From positions 1 through 64,000 of the forward strand of contig DATCFY010000205.1 of the NCBI GenBank assembly GCA_036509255.1: a stretch of DNA of 64,000 nt, given 5' to 3'. The stretch is from RYN-230 sp036509255 (lineage in GTDB: Bacteria > Actinomycetota > Actinomycetes > Streptosporangiales > Streptosporangiaceae). Position numbers and translations under genes: made by a program. Below are positions 1-9,300 of the stretch, piece by piece. How positions within the stretch are numbered: the first letter of the stretch is position 1; each line of letters starts with the position of its first letter. The notes under the pieces were generated by a model. That model made no database searches and had not been told where the DNA came from. It saw nothing but the letters and a program-made list of their open reading frames with translations.

Positions 1-748
1 TCCTTCGGGTAGTCCTTGACCAGGAACCGGCCGCCTGATGGATGCTCCTCGGGAGGAACCTCCACCACAGCACGACTGACGGTGAGGATGCGGGTGAGCA
101 GGTCCAGGTCGCGGACCCGCAGTTCGGTCAGTTCTCCCCACCGGAGGCCGCTCTCGATGTCGGTCTCCACCAGCAGCCGGGCATCCGCGTCCGGCAATGC
201 CTGGTACAGGAGATCGAATTCGGCGGCGGTAATGATCCGCCTGGGCTTCTTCGGGACCGGCGGCGTCTTCACCCCACGGCTGGGGTGGATCGTGACGACC
301 TCATCCGCTAACGCAGTGGTGAAGGTCGCGTTGAGGATCGACACCTTGCAGTACTGGATCGTCCGAGGCCGAACGCCCTGGGCCTGCAGGGCGGTGACCC
401 ACTGGCGGACCTGCTCGGGCATGATGTCCCGCATCCTCATCGGCCCGAAAAACGGCAGCAGGTGCTTGCGGATCTGCCGGGCGTACTCGCTCCGCACGCC
501 CGGTTCGAGCTGGTGATGCGGCAGCCACTCCTGCAGGACGTACGCCTCGAACAGCCGCCTGCCCCGGCTGGGATCACCCCGCCTCCCGGCCCGGATGGCC
601 GCCTCGGCGTTCTGCCAAGCGGTATCCGCGTCCTTCTTGCGGCCGAAGCTGCCCGCAGATCGTTCCCGGCCCCGGGTATCGAGGTAGTAGGCCGTATAGC
701 GCGGCTTCCCGTCACGGCCAGTTCCTTGCGGGAAAAACGCATGCCCAT
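1..748 (-). pseudogene. Tyrosine site-specific integrase, 5' frameshifted, C-terminus beyond window
   Basis: Tyrosine recombinase of a mobile element, read leftwards off the window edge. After the frame break the protein reads GRDGKPRYTAYYLDTRG, then a SAM-like core-binding segment (EYARQIRKHLLPFFGPMRMR), then the start of the catalytic domain with the box I arginine in ESGLRWGELTELR. The catalytic histidines and tyrosine lie outside the window. The natural start (ATG at 748, MGMRF) is one frame away from this body. The body frame has a TGA upstream and no start codon before the conserved GKPRYTAYY, so about one base is missing. One extra base in the T5 run (A5 at 733-737 on the + strand) would give MGMRFFPQGTGRDGKPRY. 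It may be a real decayed integrase or a sequencing indel. The neighbouring tRNA-Pro remnant fits an integrase-proximal att site. Confidence 0.85.
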
Positions 749-759
749 CACCTTGATCG

Positions 760-779
760 TTTGACCGTCATTTGACCGT
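760..779. repeat. Two direct repeats TTTGACCGT, possible integrase arm sites
   Basis: TTTGACCGT occurs at 760-768 and again at 771-779, 11 bp apart, directly upstream of the integrase start. A degenerate copy of the whole block (GATCGT-TGACC-TCAT-TG-CCGTGGA) recurs at about 991-1018 on the other side of the tRNA remnant. Short helically phased direct repeats flanking an attachment core are typical of arm-type binding sites of tyrosine integrases. The assignment is inferred. Confidence 0.4.
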
Positions 780-889
780 GGAATAGTCGGAACCGATCGA
801 CATCCGGCGGTATTGAATGGCACCGATCGTACCGCTCTACCTGCGATAATACCGGAGTCGGGGCATGGGACCAGAAACCGGAATGAACG

Positions 890-941
890 CTAATTCTGCT
901 TTGGGAGCAGGAGGCCGCGAGTTCGAATCTCGCCATCCCGA
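890..941 (+). tRNA. 3' half of tRNA-Pro(UGG), attachment-site remnant
   Basis: The segment has an anticodon arm with loop TTTGGGA (anticodon TGG) and stem CTGC/GCAG, a variable region, a canonical T arm GCGAGTTCGAATCTCGC and a 3' acceptor strand CATCCCGAC. The D arm and 5' acceptor strand are absent: the upstream bases do not pair with CATCCCGA. A tRNA 3' half next to an integrase is what integration into a tRNA gene leaves at one end of an element, so this is probably attL or attR and not a working tRNA. Confidence 0.75.
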
Positions 942-1085
942 CCGAACATGCAGTCACTGGGCTTATTGGGGAAAGCCAGTGTGGCATCCAAGATCGTCTG
1001 ACCATCATCTGGCCGTGGAGTTGAACGCCAGCCGACGCGGGGATCCACTGGAGATGGGCGATGCAGTCGGGGCCCGTCCGCGCGG
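942..1085. other. Intergenic, junction between element end and sigma locus
   Basis: No gene is seen here. The stretch holds the degenerate second copy of the putative integrase arm repeat (about 991-1018) and the tail of the anti-sigma-like gene's 3' flank. Confidence 0.5.
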
Positions 1086-1796
1086 CTACGGGGGGCCGGG
1101 CGGCTGCTGGGTGTTGCGGCAGGTGTGGGAGCTGGTGTAGATGAGGTTCACCACGATGGTGTGGCCGAGGTCGAAGTAGCCGATGAATAGCTCGGTCGCA
1201 GAGGGCATCGCCGCGGGGTTGATCACCATCGAGATTGGGTCAACCATCGGGGCCAGCTGACTGGGCTTGACCGGGAGGTTCACGCTTTCCCAGATGCCCT
1301 GACCATTACCGAGCCCTGGCGTGGCTCGGCGACGCTTCCCGGCGTGCCCCGGGCTGGGGCTGGGCAGTACCCCGAGGCGGATCGGGCTGGGCGCCGCGGG
1401 GCTGGACGAGCAGTACATGTCGTTCTTAACCAGAGCCCGGATGCCGGCTTGCGCGAGTGCCCGCTGGAGCGCGGCGGGGTCGAACAACTGACTCAACTTC
1501 AGCGAGACGGTGCCGTTGGTGTAGCTGGTGAGAGTGAAGGCCGCGGTCTGGACCGTGCCGGTGCCGGCGGCGGGGGCCGTACCGAAAACGCCGGTCAGGC
1601 CGAGTGCCAGCGCGATGACCGCGGCGGCACCGCTGACGCCGAGACCAGCGAAACCGGCGCGCCTCCGCCGCCGGTGCACGCGGCCCCTGTCGGTGATCGC
1701 GGCCAGCGGTGGCCGCTCGGGCACGGGCACTTCAGCCAGGGAATCGCGCAGTTCCCGGGTCAGGGTGCTGTCGTCCGGGTCCTCGTCGTGGCTCAT
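1086..1796 (-). CDS. Single-pass membrane protein, probable partner of the ECF sigma factor
   Basis: A 236-residue protein whose start overlaps the sigma stop codon (ATGA), so the two are translationally coupled. Residues 1-45 are cytoplasmic and charged (TRELRDSLAEVPVPERPPL, then RRRRR). One membrane segment follows (about 50-72, GFAGLGVSGAAAVIALALG), then a roughly 165-residue outer domain with a few cysteines. The position and topology are those of an anti-sigma or regulatory partner. The zinc anti-sigma signature HxxxCxxC is absent from the N-terminus, so it is not a classical ZAS protein. The outer domain was not recognised and its function is inferred from context. Confidence 0.7.
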   Translation of the reverse strand: MSHDEDPDDSTLTRELRDSLAEVPVPERPPLAAITDRGRVHRRRRRAGFAGLGVSGAAAVIALALGLTGVFGTAPAAGTGTVQTAAFTLTSYTNGTVSLKLSQLFDPAALQRALAQAGIRALVKNDMYCSSSPAAPSPIRLGVLPSPSPGHAGKRRRATPGLGNGQGIWESVNLPVKPSQLAPMVDPISMVINPAAMPSATELFIGYFDLGHTIVVNLIYTSSHTCRNTQQPPGPP

Positions 1797-2290
1797 CGCC
1801 CGGTCTCCGTGGTCGTGGCGGGGACGAGTTCGCCGCGAAGGGCGGTCATGGCCCGCGAGAGGTGAGCCCGGACCGTTCCCGGCGCGATGCCGAGCTGCCT
1901 GGCGGTCGTGTCGATGTCCAGGTCGAGGAAGACACGCAGCACGATCACCTCCCGCTGGCGGGCTGGCAGGCGACGCACCGCGGTGAGGACGGCCGCGTCC
2001 AGGCCGCTCCCCTGACTGTCAGCCGCCGCGATATCAGGACTGGCCAGTGCCGTTTCCCTGCTGCGCCGATGCCACGCGGACGCCCCGGCGTTGAGCGCGG
2101 TGCGGACCACCCAGGCCCTGGGCGCTGGATGATGGCTGACCTTGTGCCAGGACGCCCACGCCCGGGCGAACGCCTCGGCGACCTGGTCCTCGGCCAGTGT
2201 CATGCTGCCGGTGCTGGCGGCCACCGCCCGCAGGCAGGGCACCCAGCTTGCCGCGAAGAATTCGGCGAACTCGGCGTTGTCTTGGCTCAC
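1793..2290 (-). CDS. ECF-type sigma-70 family RNA polymerase sigma factor
   Basis: 165 residues, normal length for an ECF sigma factor. Region 2 spans about residues 10-75, with AEDQVAEAFARAWASW as the -10-contacting helix. Region 4 spans about 105-155, with LPARQREVIVLRVFLDLDIDTTARQLGIAPGTVRAHLSRAM, a clear helix-turn-helix. It directs core RNA polymerase to alternative promoters. The start is GTG at 2290, preceded by a weak GGG Shine-Dalgarno. The stop overlaps the start of the downstream membrane protein. The start codon, first six codons (MSQDNA) and about 50 bp upstream are almost the same as those of the ABC ATPase gene at 10584, which suggests co-regulation. The ECF subgroup was not determined. 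Confidence 0.92.
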   Translation of the reverse strand: MSQDNAEFAEFFAASWVPCLRAVAASTGSMTLAEDQVAEAFARAWASWHKVSHHPAPRAWVVRTALNAGASAWHRRSRETALASPDIAAADSQGSGLDAAVLTAVRRLPARQREVIVLRVFLDLDIDTTARQLGIAPGTVRAHLSRAMTALRGELVPATTTETGR

Positions 2291-2338
2291 ATCCCGTTAA
2301 CCCGCCTGTGATTGGAAACGCTTACCTCGATCCGCAAG
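2267..2338 (-). promoter_or_regulatory. Duplicated leader, copy A (sigma gene), with LacI-type operator-like palindrome
   Basis: A 72-bp segment matches 10561-10632 with about five substitutions and two single-base indels. It covers the first codons of the sigma gene, a GTTAAC site and GGAAACGCTTACC. The core GAAACGCTTAC has the central CG and flanking symmetry of LacI/CcpA-type operators. No regulator of that family is seen in the window, so the operator reading is inference. The duplication itself is directly visible. Confidence 0.6.
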
Positions 2339-2354
2339 TTGCTCTTGAGGGCTG

Positions 2355-2459
2355 CCCGGCTGGGGTGATCCTCACCGTGCCCAGCCGCATGCCGTCCCCG
2401 GTCATCCGCACCAGCGCCGACCGGCGGCGGCGCAGGTCCATGCCCTCGACTAGCTGCCC
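2355..2459 (-). pseudogene. Possible IS110-type transposase N-terminal remnant
   Basis: On the minus strand the segment reads LVEGMDLRRRRSALVRMTG followed by a LGTVRIT strand. This resembles the first strands of the RuvC-like domain of IS110-family transposases (G-[IM]-D-hydrophobic-x-R-x-R-S). It is only about 35 codons long, is closed upstream by TGA and runs into the leader repeat downstream. No DEDD catalytic set or rest of the element is present. The match rests on a short motif, so confidence is low. Confidence 0.3.
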
Positions 2460-2595
2460 TCATACGCTGTCTCCATTGGGGCCTCCCTTGCTGGTGGACG
2501 GCACCAGGGCCGCCGCATCATCCACGCCAGCGGCAGCTACGAGGTCAGGGCGGTGTCTGGAACTCACCTCTTTCCGGGTCTATAACCTGGGCTGT
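2460..2595. other. Intergenic region between ABC operon end and sigma leader
   Basis: No gene is recognised here. The sequence separates the last ABC operon gene from the sigma gene leader. Nothing with a clear rho-independent terminator was found. Confidence 0.4.
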
Positions 2596-3585
2596 TTACG
2601 AATTCGGCGTGCGGTGGTCCCGTTCCTGGTGGGCCGCCTGGTCCGGCCAGACGCCGATGTGGTCGGGCTCCTCCTGCAGCTGGACCCGGTTTCGCATGCG
2701 GAGGCGTGTGGTCATCTCGCGCGGGAGCTGAATCCGGCCCGCGCGGTCCAGCGTCGCGTACTCGCGCGCGTGCAGCGCGGTCCGGCCCTGCTCGTCGGTG
2801 GTCGCGTGCCGGATGGTCTCGCTGCTCGTCCGGCCGTCCCGGATGGCGAGCGTCCGGCGAACTTGCGATGACACGGCCGGGTCGTGGGTGACCACCAGCA
2901 CCGTGACGCCGAGTTCAGTGTTGGCGGTCTGCAGGGCGGAGAAGACGTCCTGGGCGGTGGACGAGTCCAGCTCGCCGGTGGGCTCGTCGGCCAGCAGCAC
3001 CTTCGGCTGGTTCGCCAGTGCTGTGGCGATGGCGGCTCGCTGCTGCTCACCGCCGGACAGGCGGTCCGGTGTCCGGTCGGCGCAGTACGCGATGCCGAGG
3101 GTCTCAAGCAGGAAGCTGGCGCGGCGCAGCCGCTCCCGGCGGCGATGCGGGGTGAACCGCATCGGCAGCAGCACGTTCTGCCGGGCAGTCAGATAGGGCA
3201 GCAGGTTCCGCGACGTCTGCTGCCAGATAAAGCCGACGATGCTCCGCCGGTAGGCCAGCCGCTCTTTGGCGGCCATCGCGCCCAGGTTGTGGTCGGCCAC
3301 CCACACCGCCCCCGCCGTCGGCGTGTCCAGCCCGGCGAGGATGTTCATCAGCGTGGATTTGCCGCTGCCCGCCGCGCCAATAAGCGCGGTCAGCTCCCCG
3401 TCTGCGACCAGCAGGTCCAGCCCTTGCAGAGCCTGCACTTCGATGTCGTCCCCGGAGTAGATCCGGACCAGCCGGTCACAGACGATCATCCCGTCTGCGC
3501 CGGTAAGAGGCTGATCCTGCGGGATACCCGCGGTAGGCCCGCCATCTCCGAGGGGTACTGGGGCGGTGCTGCCGGAATCGGTCAT
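2596..3585 (-). CDS. ABC transporter ATP-binding protein (MacB/LolD type) with AbrB-like C-terminal extension
   Basis: 329-residue ATPase, last gene of the four-gene ABC operon and 15 bp after the second permease. It carries Walker A GAAGSGKST, a Q-loop region (FIWQQTSRNLLPYLTA), the signature LSGGEQQR, Walker B VLLADEPTGELD and a switch histidine (VVTHDP), so it should be active. It would energise an FtsX-type mechanotransmission exporter. About 54 residues beyond the usual end (276-329) read LDRAGRIQLPREMTTRLRMR and end with EEPDHIGVWPD. That pattern, DRAGRIQLP followed by a basic stretch and a beta strand, resembles a SpoVT/AbrB swapped-hairpin domain. The role of the tail is unknown; it could mediate dimerisation or regulation. 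Confidence 0.93.
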   Translation of the reverse strand: MTDSGSTAPVPLGDGGPTAGIPQDQPLTGADGMIVCDRLVRIYSGDDIEVQALQGLDLLVADGELTALIGAAGSGKSTLMNILAGLDTPTAGAVWVADHNLGAMAAKERLAYRRSIVGFIWQQTSRNLLPYLTARQNVLLPMRFTPHRRRERLRRASFLLETLGIAYCADRTPDRLSGGEQQRAAIATALANQPKVLLADEPTGELDSSTAQDVFSALQTANTELGVTVLVVTHDPAVSSQVRRTLAIRDGRTSSETIRHATTDEQGRTALHAREYATLDRAGRIQLPREMTTRLRMRNRVQLQEEPDHIGVWPDQAAHQERDHRTPNS

Positions 3586-3600
3586 GTGCCTGGGCTCCCT

Positions 3601-6348
3601 TCAACCATCGATCCGCAGCGCCCTGGCGCTGCCGCGGCGGTAGCTGACCACGGCCTGGGCGGCCAGGATGAGCAGCGAGGCCACCACCAGCCCGATGGCC
3701 GCGGCGGCCAGCGGGAATGGGGCGGAAACCACCGTGACGCCCGGGCCCGCCTCGGTGAATGCCGCCAAGTTCACCGACGGCCCGATCAGCGGCACCAGCA
3801 GCCAGGCGCAGGCGGCGCCCCCGATGGCGGCGGCTACCACCTCGGGGAGCGTCTCGGCCACCAGCATGAGCTGAGCCTGCCAGCGCCGCAGCCCCATCGT
3901 CGCCATCCGCGCCAGCGTCATGTCGCGGGTTCGCGCGCCGAGCAGCAGCGACAGCAGCAGGACCAGTGCGCCGACCCCGGCCGCCGCGGCCATCCCCTGC
4001 GCGAGGGCCACCTGCGCCGCCTGTGGTACCGGCGCTCCGGTGATCGCGGCGAGGGCCGCGGCGCGCAGCGTGACCAGCCCGCCCGGCAGCTCGCGGCTGA
4101 CGTCCGCGCGCAGCTGGGCCGCATCCAGCCCGGAACCGTCCACCAGCATGAGGTTCGGCGCGGGCGCGGGTGACCCGAGGGCCTGCAGGGGCAGCACCAG
4201 GACGGCGTCGGCGCCGACGCCGGGGACGCCGCCGGTCCGGCCGGCCACCCGGATCGTCATGGTCTGGGTGCTGTCCAGGCTGAGCTGCGCCGGTGCCGCG
4301 CCGACGAGCTGGGCGGCCGCGGCGTTGGCGGCCGCAGGCACGGCCGCGGCACCGCGCGCGGGGGTCCCCGACAGCGCGGCCACCGGGAACCGTACGCCCG
4401 GCGCCTGGTCGGTCACCGCCGCATACCGGGCCGGGCTGACGAACACCGCGGTCAGCTCCTGCCCGCTGGCCGGCAGCGCCGCGTCGGAGACCACCCCGGT
4501 CGCGGTGGCGGCAACTCCCGGCATGGCGGCGATCTGGCGCTGCAGCGCCGGGGGAATCACCGCGCGGACGGGAGCTTGGATGATCGCGTCGGCGCCTACC
4601 TGCCGCCAGGATTCGGCCACCTGGCCACGGTTGACCGAAGCGCTGATCATAGCGGGGAACGCCACCATGGTGAGCACCAGCACCAGGGCGAACGCCGGCA
4701 AGGCAGCGCCGGGCGGGGTGCGGGTGGCCCGCGCCAGCCCGACGAACGCGGCCACCCCGCGCGACCGGCCCGCGATCCGGGCCAGGGCGCGGGCGGCGGG
4801 TGGGTAGCAGCGCAGCACGATGACGGCCACCGGGATGGCGAGGAGCACTGGCGCCGCGCTCGGGTACAGGGACGGGTTCCCGGCGGACAGGCCCTGCTTC
4901 CGCAGCACGATGAGCCCGCCGATCGCCGCGGCGGCCAGCACCGCCTCGAGCACGATCCGCCGGGCTGCGCGCGTCCGCCCGCTTACCCGGCTGGCCGGCC
5001 TGCCGGTGGCCGGAGCCGCCACCCGTTGCGGGAGCACGCTCATCAGCACCGGCCCGGCCAGCGTCACCGCGATCGTGACGCCAGCCAGCCACCAGCTCAC
5101 GCGATTGCCGCCGCCGGGGGTCAGGCGGATGGCGAGCAGCGCGGCCAGCGCCCCGGCGGCCACGGCGATGACGGCGCTGGCCCGCAGGACCAGCCAGCCA
5201 AGCTGGCGCAGCGCCGCGCCGCGCGCTCGCATGAGCGTGAACTCCGCGGCGCGGCGCTGCGCCACCAGCCGGGCGCCGAGCAGCACTACCACCGCGCCCA
5301 TGACGGCCAGGCTGACATACAGCAGCCCGAGCACGGGAGCAACGGCATTGTCCGCGGCGGCGAACGAGGCGAGGATCGCCGGAATCTGGGAGTTGACCGT
5401 CACCGTGACCGGCGGAGTCGTGCTCGGGCAGCTCACTGGACACGTTGCATTGCCCGGGGCGGCCGCGGCTCCGCTGCTGATCACCAGCCCCGAGGAGGCC
5501 AGGCCGTTGATGCCCGCCTGCACCGCGCTCGCCTGGTCCGCGGTGAGCCGGCCGAGGTCGGCCGGGACCACCCAGGTGAGCAGCATGAGACTGTCGTTGA
5601 GGCCGGATACGGCCAGCGGGAGCGCCCCGGCGCCGATGAACAGCCCCCCGGCCCAGTGCGCGGGCTGGGACGACGTGCCCGCGATCAGCGTCGGCCGGGC
5701 CGCCGCGGGATCGTCGGTCCAGAAGTCGGAGGACGGGTGTACCGGCCGGATGATCCCCGTGATCACCAGCGGTACCGGCCCCATGGTCAGGCGGGTGCCG
5801 ACCCGCAGGCCGAGCCTGGCTGCGGTGGCGGTGGTCACCGCAGCCTGCGCCGTGGCCCCCTGGCCGGCGGACGGCAGGCGCCCGGCCACGACGTGGCTGT
5901 AGCGGGCCAGCGCCGTGCGGTAGGTCACCTCGAACTGCGGCTGCCCGCGCCCGGCGGCGCGGGCCGCACCGGTGACCGGCCCATAGCCTGAGGTCAGGCT
6001 GGACCAGGGAGGCGGGTCGCTGGCTATCGGCATCCCGGTCGCGGCCAGCCGCGACCGCAGGCGCGCGCCGATCGCGGCGATCTCCGGGGCCGGGCTCTCG
6101 CCCGCGCTCTGGCCGAATGTCTCCGACGCCGTCAACAGGCCGATCGTCCCGACGACGGCGCTGTCGAGCGGCGAAGCCGCGACCGTGTGCCGCAGCGCCC
6201 CGGTGCGCAAGCCGGTGCTGTCCCGCGGAATCGCCAGGCTGGCCAGCACGGAGGCGAACACGAGCAGGCCGAACGCGACGCTGGCGGCTGCCCCGGTGCC
6301 GGTCAGCGTGATCCAGGCGGCGCGCAGCCGCCGCCACGGCGTCCTCAT
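3601..6348 (-). CDS. FtsX-like permease of MacB-type ABC transporter (second permease)
   Basis: About 915 residues. I use the ATG at 6348 (MRTPWRRLRAAW), which overlaps the upstream permease stop as ATGA. A larger open frame upstream is only a shadow of that gene. The N-terminal membrane segment (TGTGAAASVAFGLLVFASVLASLA) is followed by a long extracytoplasmic region, two clusters of membrane helices near the middle (GLLYVSLAVMGAVVVLLGARL and following) and a final FtsX helix set at the C-terminus (VALAQGMAAAAGVGALVLLL and on). It forms the membrane part of an exporter or envelope-remodelling complex with its partner permease and the two ATPases. Confidence 0.88.
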   Translation of the reverse strand: MRTPWRRLRAAWITLTGTGAAASVAFGLLVFASVLASLAIPRDSTGLRTGALRHTVAASPLDSAVVGTIGLLTASETFGQSAGESPAPEIAAIGARLRSRLAATGMPIASDPPPWSSLTSGYGPVTGAARAAGRGQPQFEVTYRTALARYSHVVAGRLPSAGQGATAQAAVTTATAARLGLRVGTRLTMGPVPLVITGIIRPVHPSSDFWTDDPAAARPTLIAGTSSQPAHWAGGLFIGAGALPLAVSGLNDSLMLLTWVVPADLGRLTADQASAVQAGINGLASSGLVISSGAAAAPGNATCPVSCPSTTPPVTVTVNSQIPAILASFAAADNAVAPVLGLLYVSLAVMGAVVVLLGARLVAQRRAAEFTLMRARGAALRQLGWLVLRASAVIAVAAGALAALLAIRLTPGGGNRVSWWLAGVTIAVTLAGPVLMSVLPQRVAAPATGRPASRVSGRTRAARRIVLEAVLAAAAIGGLIVLRKQGLSAGNPSLYPSAAPVLLAIPVAVIVLRCYPPAARALARIAGRSRGVAAFVGLARATRTPPGAALPAFALVLVLTMVAFPAMISASVNRGQVAESWRQVGADAIIQAPVRAVIPPALQRQIAAMPGVAATATGVVSDAALPASGQELTAVFVSPARYAAVTDQAPGVRFPVAALSGTPARGAAAVPAAANAAAAQLVGAAPAQLSLDSTQTMTIRVAGRTGGVPGVGADAVLVLPLQALGSPAPAPNLMLVDGSGLDAAQLRADVSRELPGGLVTLRAAALAAITGAPVPQAAQVALAQGMAAAAGVGALVLLLSLLLGARTRDMTLARMATMGLRRWQAQLMLVAETLPEVVAAAIGGAACAWLLVPLIGPSVNLAAFTEAGPGVTVVSAPFPLAAAAIGLVVASLLILAAQAVVSYRRGSARALRIDG

Positions 6349-9300
6349 CTCGCCTCCGCGCGCAACTGCGCGGCCGGGTCCGGCCTGCGTACGACCGACA
6401 GGGCAGCGGCGGCGACCGGCAGGGCCGCGGTGACCAGGGCCAGGGTGATGGCCTGGCCGAGCGGCAGTACCGCCAGGGCCGACGGCACCGGGTCCCTCGC
6501 ACCAGTGCTCAGCGTGATCGCGGGCACCACCAGCCGCGCCAGGCCAATACCGGCGAGCAGGCCCACGGCCGCGGCCGGAACGCTGAGCACGAACTGCTCC
6601 AGGCACAGCTGGCCGGCCTGGGCTCGCTGGCCCACACCCAGCGCGGCCAGCACGGCGCTCTGCGTCCGCCGGGTGCGGAGGCTCGCCGCGACGCTGACCG
6701 AGAATCCGAGCACGCCGAGCAGCAACGCCGCCGCCCCGACGGCCAGCATGACCTCCCTGGGCGCCTTCAGCAGCGGATTGTTCAGCAGGGCCGCCTGCTG
6801 GCGGGCGCGGTCGGCGACGGACGCCCCGGCCGGCACGTGCGGTACCCGGCCGCCACGGGTGCGCAGCCACAAGCGGGTCACCGGCAAGGGCGACCCCTGA
6901 CCGGCGGCGAGCACGTCGCTGACCGCCCCGAGGTCGGCGATCAGCGCCCGGTTCTGCCCGAACACGGTCGGGAACCTGGCCACCGAGGCCACGATCCGGA
7001 CCGGGACCGAGGATCCGCCGACCGGGACCGAGACGGTCGATCCAGTATGCAGCCGGCTGGCCGCCAGGTAACCGCTGGTGGCGATGGCCGGGACGATCCG
7101 GGACGGCGGCTGCGCCGTGATCCCGACCTGCCCGATGATGCTCTGCGGAGCGAGGAGCTCGTTGTTCATGATCAATGCCGACGGATCGTGCCCGGTATCG
7201 AACATGAGCTGCTGGCTTCCCCCGGCGGCGCCTTGCCAGCTCAGGATCCCGGGCCGCGCGCCGTCCGATGGCGGCGACGTCTCGAACACGCCCGGCGGCC
7301 CGGTCGGCACGTTCGGCGAGGATCCCGCGGCCTGCCACGCCGCCAGGGCGGCACCGTGGCTGAACGGCCGGCCGAACGGGCCGCTGGCCGTCCCGGCCAC
7401 CGCGAGGGAGAAGATGCTGAGGTTGGCGGTGGGGGCGGCCAGCGGGCTGGCCGGGTGGTACGGCGGCAGGACAAAGGTGAGGGAGAGGCCGAGCAGCCGC
7501 AGCGGGTAGCTGGCCTGCCGCGGGCCGGGCAGCGGGACAACCAGGGCATGCCGCTGGCCGTCGGCGGGCAGCACCCCGGCGGGTAGGACGTAGCTGACGC
7601 CGTCGGCATCCTGGACCGAGGCCGTGACGGTGACTGAGCCAAGTTCCCTCCGCAGCGCCGCCGTGCTGGTGCCCGGGCTCGCCCCGAGCGTCACGAGGAT
7701 CTGCAGCCGGTCCGGCCGGCCGGGGAGCGCCAGCCCCGTCGGCCGCCGCGGGATGATGCTCCGCCACAGCGAGCTCAGCGGAAGCGGCGACAGGTCGGGG
7801 CGGAGCAGGATCGCTTGGCCCGCCGTGCCTGCGCCCACGGCGATCAGCTGGCCCCCGCTGCCGATGCTGGCGATGCTGGCCGGCGTCGCGGCGGTGACAC
7901 CCGGCTCCCCGGTGATCGCCCTGGGGTCCAGCGGTCCGCCGGCCCCGGCGTCCACCCGCACGTCCGAGCCAACCGCGAACGCGGCCTGGTCCGCAGCCGA
8001 CTGCTGCCAGCTGCGCCACCCAGCCAGCGCCAGCGTGGTGGTGGCCGTCGCGACGACGACGAGCAGGACCGGTCCCGCCTGGCGGATCGGCCGCCGGCCG
8101 ATCTGCCAGCTCACCATGGCGGCGGCCAGCCGCCTGCCGCGGTCGGTTGCCCCGTCGGCCAGCCTGGCCAGCAGCGGCAGCGTGCGGAGCGGCACGAGCG
8201 CGACCCCGGCCAGCGCGAGCGCGGGCGCCACGGCGATCACAGGATCGATCCCGAGAGACCCCGCCGCCGGATGCGCGACCGCCGAATAGCCGCGCAGTTG
8301 CCACACCGCGAGCGCCGCGAGCGCCAGCACGGCCAGATCACCGCCCGCCCAGGCGACCCCCGCGAGCCGGGCCTGCCGGCCCTGGCGGATCCTGGCCGCA
8401 TCAGGGGTCCCGGCGCGCAGCGCCGGCCAGGCCATCACCGCGACGCACAGCGCCAGCATGGCGAGGGCCGACAGCCACGCCAGCGAGCTGATCCGGCTGG
8501 CCTGGTAGCTGTCCAGGCGCAGGTGGCCCGCGCTGGCCAGCACGCCGGTGAGGCGGACGCCGGCCAGCACGCCGGCCGCGCTGGCCACGGCGCCGATGAC
8601 CAGCGACTCGGCCAGCACCGGCCGCGTCAGCTGCCACCTGGTGGCGCCGCGCGCCCGCAGCAGCGCGGACTCCTCGTCGCGCAGACCGGCCAGCAGCCGC
8701 GCGGCCAGCACCAGTTGCGCCGCGGAGACCAGCAGCAGCTCCAGCGCGCTGATCGTGAACAGCGACCTGGCCAGCACGATGTTGCTGGCGATGCCGTCCA
8801 GGAGCTGCGGCAGGCGCGTGGTCACCTGCAGCCCGGACGGGAGGATCAAGGTGGCCAGGTTCGTCACCACCTGGCTGGTGCGGCCGGCCAGCGCGCCGAT
8901 GTTCTGCCGGGCCATGACCGGCGCCGGCGGAAGCACGAACCACGAGGCCTGGCTCGCGGTGACGCCGCTGCGGAACGCCGCGGGGCTCACCACCGCGGGG
9001 CCGTATGTGACGAGGGCACCCGGGGTGCCGACCCCTGGGATGAGGGTGGTGCCGACCCCTGGGATGGTATTGGCGGCGAACCCCGAGAAGGGCACCTGGT
9101 CCAGCGCCCAGTACGGCGACGCCGGGTTCCTGGGCCGGAACAGGCCGGTGACGCGCAGCCCGGCCGCGGCCGGGCCCGACCGGGTGGCGGCTTTCAGCAC
9201 CGAGCCGGGCGTCACGTGCAGCCGGCTGGCCACGGCCACCGGCAGCGCTACCGGGAGCGGGCTGCCGGGGTGCGGCGGACCTGGCCATGTCCCGGCGGTC

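Noticed and set aside
2267..2338. Classical ECF promoter (GGAAC and CGTC) in the duplicated leader
   Set aside because: GGAAC exists in one copy only and no -10 at the right spacing is conserved between the two copies.
3601..8304. 1567-residue single permease reading
   Set aside because: The first half is the shadow frame of the adjacent permease. The true start with ATGA overlap is at 6348.
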